Shown: piece after piece, positions 58,770 to 64,000 of the stretch
Layout of the letters: each line of letters opens with the position of its first letter
Numbering within the stretch: position 1 is the first letter of the stretch
From: Thuidium tamariscinum
Lineage: Eukaryota > Streptophyta > Bryopsida > Hypnales > Thuidiaceae
Assembly: GCA_947034885.2 (NCBI GenBank)
Contig: OX344751.2
Coordinates: 13,454,001 to 13,518,000, forward strand
Reading direction: 5' to 3'
Length of the DNA stretch: 64,000 nucleotides
Notes under the pieces: model-generated
The model's input: the letters and a program-made list of their open reading frames with translations, nothing else
The model's database searches: none
What the model was told of the DNA's origin: nothing
Made by a program: the position numbers and the translations under genes

Positions 58770-61067
58770 TGGCCTTGGCCTTGGGATTCCTCCTCTTCAC
58801 CAAACCCGCCCCCCCAAAGGCCACATTCAATTATTGGCAACTCATTTGTGCACGGTTGACTAGATCTCCAAGTACATGGAAGTCAAATGGGCACATTAAG
58901 AACTCCACCTACCAACTACAACTTGCACAAGGGTGGAGGCCTTTGAGAGTTAAGTGCATTTCTCTCTCTTGTGGCCTAACTCCTGAAATCTTCTTTCTCA
59001 CAAGACCTTGGATTCTTCATTCTTGAATTGAATCTTTGGGAGCTTGGAGGATAAAATAGTTCTTTTGTTTGTATTTTTCTTCCTCAATTTGATTGTTGAA
59101 GGCTTTGGATGGGGTTATTAGAGAGTGACATAGCCCTTTCTATTTCTTTATACTAAAGCTTGGATATGTAGGTTATTTTCTCACTTTCTCTTATAGTAGT
59201 TTCACTTAATTATTTATTGTGTAAATTCTAAAGAAGGGATTTAGTGAAGGGCATGTCTTTCCCCATTTTTTAAAGTAATTTGGATGAATGATTTTTTTCC
59301 CTTACTATTTCTTCATTTACTTTAGAAAGTGTGAAGAATGAATTAATAATAGTGGAGGCCCTCGTTCTTCATTTATTTTAGGGCAGTGTACAATTAAGTT
59401 CCCCTAAGGATTATTCATTTAGTTATTGAATGCATGAAGGAGGGATTTGGAAGGGAGGAGGAGGTGACTTTGTTGTATTTCTTAGAATCTTGAAGTAGAG
59501 TTTTTACTTCTTGAAGAATTTTTTTTTTTTTGATGAATGTCTTAAAAAATGATACAATGGAGGCCAAGGACATTTCCTTTCCATTTTTTTTCCCATGTAG
59601 CATTCATATTGTTGAAGGGAATTTATAATTTAATTTTTGAAGTCGGGGGGGGACACTTCTTGTGTATTTTAGGGACCCACGTGCGGCGGTGGGGTATTTT
59701 TTGGGGGACTATTTACCTCCTAGAAAGCATTTTAAGGACCCCTATTATTACATAAAGCAAAAAAATTACCCATAGTATCATATCTATCATTACTTATAAT
59801 ATGTAGGCCAAAGGAATATATGAGAGGCTATTTTCTTTGTAAGGAAAAAAATCAACAAAAAATATAATGAAAATACAAGTGACTAACAAATACCTTATAG
59901 AAAAAAAGATTCAAGTTATAACAATGCATGAATACAAATACAACACAAATACATGCATGAAAAGCAAGACATTAGGGTTGAAGAAGTATTGAAGAGATTT
60001 TAGGGACAAAAATGTGTTTAAAAACACAAACATGAAGTTCATCTGTGAACTATGACCACAAATATATGCCTCATATAAAAAAATTACATCAGAAATATGT
60101 TGTTCTAATGCCCTCCATCACATGTGAAAAAACAAAATCAAGCTCTATGACATGGTGCTCCCAAACTTCAGAGAGGTCGTTCAAAGCACGAACTCCTGTA
60201 CCCAACCAGATAACAAACATCAATGGAGTTAGATATGACTTAAAGATATGCCATAGATGAGCTGTAGATATACCACAGTACCTGATGAGTTGTAGATACA
60301 CTATAGTACCTGTATCTTGAGCTATATCTGACTAGTACTATAAGTATTAATTGAGCCTACCAAATTTTTTTCTTAGGATCCCATTCTTTTGCCCCTAATT
60401 TATATCTACTTAAATTCTAATGGACCATATTTTCTAGTTCCCTATATTACTTATAAAGGACATGCCACTTTTAATGTCCTCTAATTTATATGTAAATTCC
60501 TTATAAATTTTACCTAAGATTATTTAAATGTACCCTATATTCCGTCGCACGTAGGTTATTAAAAAACGGAAAGTGTCCTCCCCGGGTTTTTGAATGATTG
60601 AATGAAGGGTTAATTACACAATCTTATTATCTCAATCCTTAAAGGTTGCAGTGGATATAATTTTTTTTTCCAAATTTTCAAAGGAAAGTCTTAGATACTC
60701 TGAAATGAAATTCAATACTTCAATTCTTTCTTCTCAATAAAATTCAATTAAATGTTGAACCTAGCTTGAACAAAAAACAACCTTTCTCACAATTGCAATA
60801 AAAAAGACCAAACTTAAGTAAATCTAATATTTTCCATTTTAACTTATTCACACAACTAATTGTATAGTTATCTTGAACATGAAATAACCTTGATTTCTAT
60901 TATACAAAAAAATAAATTTAAATGAACAAAATGCCTCCACTTTAGTTCCATCCTTTTTATACTCACAATTAGATGTTGAACCAAGCTTAGGCAACACATA
61001 ACCTTTCTCTCCATTCAAAAGAAATTTAAATGAATTCAATTCGTCTACTTCTTTTCCATTCCCACTC
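58770..61067. other. AT-rich intergenic DNA
   Basis: No gene seen. Near 60750-61060 a degenerate repeat with ATGTTGAACC...AAGCTT words appears (about 60752 and 60972) and resumes at 62186 beyond the TTAA element, showing the array that element entered. Confidence 0.5.
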
Positions 61068-62183
61068 TTAACCCCTCACCGCCCCAACAGCCAAAAAATG
61101 GCCCCTCTCGATTTGCAAACCTTAGGTTCTCACAGCACACGCAATCGATGGAGGTGGTGTAAAAAGCAAAACTGGATCGCTGAGGGAGGTCGATCGTGTG
61201 GGGTCTGCAGATGGGCGAACGATGACCTCCGCGAAGTGCATTCTCCGATTGAATTCAGACCCCCAGAAAACGGACATGGCAGTTTGCGCCATTTGTCCGA
61301 TTGATGACCTGCTAGGGCCGGTCACAGACCGTTGGGCATTGGATTCCACCCAGACTATTTGCAGGACGAACTCCCTGTCTGCATTGCGTCTGTGGAGGTG
61401 TGGAGCTTCTGTGCGAGGTGGAGAAGAAACTTCAATGGTCGGCTTTAGAGTCTGCTTTCCACCTTATCGTTTTCATGAGAGAGAGTCGGAGCGACCTCTT
61501 GCAGTTGCACGAGATTGGAGTTTTGATATTACACATTTTAGAACCAGGACTTCTGATTATAAACTCCTGCGGAACTTTGAAATTACTATATATGTACGGG
61601 TTGTTGGCAATATATTTTCAGTTCATGGATATGATCGTTGCAAGTGTTTTTCTCAGCTGGACGACCTTTGAACTTCATCTGTGCATGCGATGATTCTGAT
61701 CCCACATTAATTTCTGGACAAGGAAGTGTGACTTCCTATTACCCATCCGCCTCGCACTTGAAGCTGGTCAGTGCCGGTGAATGCTTGTCTTGGCCACAAA
61801 TGTCAGACCAGTTTTCGGCCCCACCAATGCTTGTCGACCCTTGTAATTTGGCATGGTTCTTGAGGAACCACATCTCTCCACTTGCTAAAAGCGGGACCTA
61901 GTTCCCTGATTCGAGTTGCTTACAGCTTTGATGCAAACCTCGGAAGATGTGGGCCGCGACACCATTTTCCGGCAAAGTTGGTCTCATCAAACATTATAAT
62001 GTCCGAGCATTCAGCATCATTTTCAGATCGGACTTGGATTACCAGTCCACAGCAGAGCTATCTACAGTAATCAACGGTGAAATCTCAAACACATCATTCG
62101 ATTTTCCACTAGGTCAAAACATTTGTGGGTCGCTCAGGAAACCTACTTGTGCCTGTGTTCTGCTTGGGGCCGTGAGGGGTTAA
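61068..62183. mobile_element. TTAA/CCCCTCAC element E6 (1116 bp) with gene-like interior
   Basis: The left end is TTAACCCCTCACCGCCCCAA and the right end, reverse-complemented, TTAACCCCTCACGGCCCCAA: about 20 bp of inverted repeat with one mismatch. The interior is far more GC-rich than its surroundings and holds short protein-like frames on the plus strand broken by stops and frame changes. No transposase motif. It looks like a non-autonomous element that has picked up host gene pieces. Confidence 0.8.
61638..62183 (+). pseudogene. Protein-like fragments inside element E6
   Basis: The frames SGQGSVTSYYPSASHLKLVS, VDPCNLAWFLRNHISPLAKS and then, in other frames, IRVAYSFDANLGRCGPRHHF and GKVGLIKHYNVRAFSIIFR look like pieces of real exons, but they are separated by a stop (61899-61901) and frame changes. 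I cannot name the source gene. Confidence 0.35.
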
Positions 62184-64000
62184 TTGTTAAACCAAACTTT
62201 GGCAAGAACAACCTTGACTTCTATTGTAGAAAAATAAAATAAAATAATTCAAGTGCCTCCCCTCTTATTCCTTCTACTAAAGATCTATGGCAAATTTAGA
62301 TTTCAACCTATGTAGTTTGAAACATCTTTGACATGCTAAGATTTCAGCCTAATTATGCGGTTTGAAACATCTTTGGAAAATTAAAATTTCAAACATCTAT
62401 GATACATATACTAACAACATGTCAAGAATCTATGATGAGTTTAGATTCCAAACGAACGGACTCAAGTGTAAAAAGTGTCAATGTAGTGGAATGTTGCCAA
62501 TTTAATGAAATTTGCCATATTTTTAAAACATTTTTTTATTAAATTAGTTTTGAAAATTCACTTATTTTTTCTAAACTTATTGCAAAATAAATGGTATTTA
62601 TTCCTCAAATACCAAAAGTCAATTGAGACCAAACCTACATATGCTATTAATAGTATCTAACATTGTACAACCTTTTTGCATTCTTATTTTGTTTCTTGTT
62701 CAAATTTATGATTAGAAAATATTCTACATCAAGCTTCTAATATCTTTAATGACTATTAGTCTTTGTCAAATCAGTTTAAAAACACACAACTTTTAAGTAC
62801 AATTTTTATTTCATTGTTTGAATGAAAGTTTGTTGTGATTGGCAAAACTCATGAATTACACATACATATGAAACAAATATTTTCAATAGATAATTGACAA
62901 TAAAACATCACTATTTAGATTCTCATAAAATAATTACGCCTACATGTAACTGAATATGCAATTACACATTGTTTGTATAAAGAAACTACTGAACTCTGGT
63001 AGGATTTTAGTAGAAGTCAATAGAATACTCTAAAATCTCCTAAAATGCTCTTTTTAAACAACATCTGAATAAATTATGAATTATCACAATGCTAAACAAT
63101 TAGTGTTCCTACAACAACACTGTACATATTAGATGGGAATTTGTAAAGACTATCACCACAAGAAAGGAATCACAAAAAGGTTCACTTATTCAAATAGAAA
63201 ATTTTCCACTGCTAGGATTGTATAATTTTCAACACTTTCAATTTTATTCACAAAAATGAAGTAATTTGAGATGTAACTGAAAGTGCAAGAATTGTGCCCA
63301 AAGTTGAATTCCAAACTTCATTTGGACATAGTATAATAGCTTCCTTCCCAAAAAATTGAACTAGAAGCGTCATGCAAGAGTTATAGACAAATTCCAAAGG
63401 GGAGGTGGAAGGGACATTTTTTGGGACATTTTCAAACACCTTCTCTAAAATTTGTCCATAACTTTTAAGCAAAGTATTGAAATCTCAAACGGATTTTTGG
63501 ACATGAAATTTTACTTGATTCCCCAACTTTTCTTAGTTTTAATTTTTTTTGAAAAAATATAGTCTACTATATCTAAATGAGGTCTGAAATTTGACTTTTA
63601 TCACAATTCCTGCGTTTCCACTTAACCATGAGTGGAGGAGTTCTTTTTTGTCCTAATTCATATATCCCACATAGTTTGTTTCAACCACCACTACCCCACT
63701 AGTATAAAGAGCTTCTCTTCTCCTATTTCTAGTCAAGATTGGCTAAGAGGCTTGAATGAGATTGAGTCACAAAAATGAATTATGTGGTACAAAAGCCACG
63801 TCATTGGTTGAACTTTTTCATAGAAAGTCTTGTGTACCATTTTATTTTGATGGAATAATCAAATTTAAACTAAACTGAAACCAAACTGGAAGGTCCTTGG
63901 AGGCTGTGGAGCAACCCTCTAAAGACGAGCAATTTTTTGTAATCTACCCACATCCCAGCCTTGCCCCCGAAAAAAGCTCAGTGGCATATTGTGCTAATCC
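62184..64000. other. AT-rich intergenic DNA to the window end
   Basis: No coding or RNA feature supported. A short internal duplication (GTTTGAAACATCTTTG at 62319 and 62360) is the only structure noted. Confidence 0.5.

Noticed and set aside
61198..61671. 157-codon frame in element E6 as a real gene
   Set aside because: It overlaps another open frame, has no family resemblance, and the neighbouring protein-like pieces are clearly broken.

Overview
The window is nuclear DNA of a land plant. Its genes have many small GT-AG introns, and they include a plastid-type solanesyl diphosphate synthase, a GPI-type GH17/X8 beta-1,3-glucanase and a plant-type DUF21/CBS protein. Compact genes sit as GC-richer islands in long AT-rich intergenic DNA full of small inverted-repeat elements. 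A seed-free plant (bryophyte or lycophyte grade) is my guess; I cannot name a species. I saw no prokaryotic, organellar or viral signature.

Five protein-coding genes can be read by splicing exons by eye: (1) 2495-7119 (+), DUF21/CNNM membrane protein with CBS domains, 12 coding exons, 544 aa; (2) 12759-16364 (-), GH17 glucan endo-1,3-beta-glucosidase with X8/CBM43 module, 3 exons, 503 aa; (3) 36158-38681 (+), probable plastid membrane protein ending in a SAM domain, 2 exons, 405 aa; (4) 43601-46518 (+), solanesyl diphosphate synthase, 6 exons, 472 aa; (5) 48130-49694 (-), unrecognised single-pass membrane protein, 3 exons, 209 aa, whose 3' half is tandemly duplicated downstream. They are independent genes and form no pathway cluster.

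The rest is mostly mobile-element debris. The best signal is a set of elements bounded by TTAA and CCCC-starting terminal inverted repeats (21210-22141, 22849-24076, 31782-32741, 40009-40854, 61068-62183). This end structure is typical of piggyBac-type transposition, and one copy has a natural empty-site comparison inside this window. A second candidate is a roughly 5.7 kb inverted-repeat element (about 51203-56868) carrying a multi-exon gene for an unrecognised protein with one in-frame stop. Further families are a 2.2 kb foldback (9675-11855) with a nested 732 bp element, MITEs ending TAAGGTAGG (two subfamilies, seven copies at 28053-35008), and short perfect-hairpin units at 19.0 kb and 58.3-58.7 kb.

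Layout: 1-2.5 kb promoter and leader of gene 1; 2.5-7.1 gene 1; 7.1-12.5 AT-rich with foldback; 12.5-16.4 gene 2; 16.4-35.1 repeat desert; 35.1-38.7 gene 3; 38.7-42.4 AT-rich; 42.4-46.8 gene 4; 47.7-49.7 gene 5 and its duplicate; 49.7-58.9 inverted-repeat complex; 58.9-64.0 AT-rich with one TTAA element. Splice sites were placed by hand from consensus and reading frame, so edges may be a few bases off.
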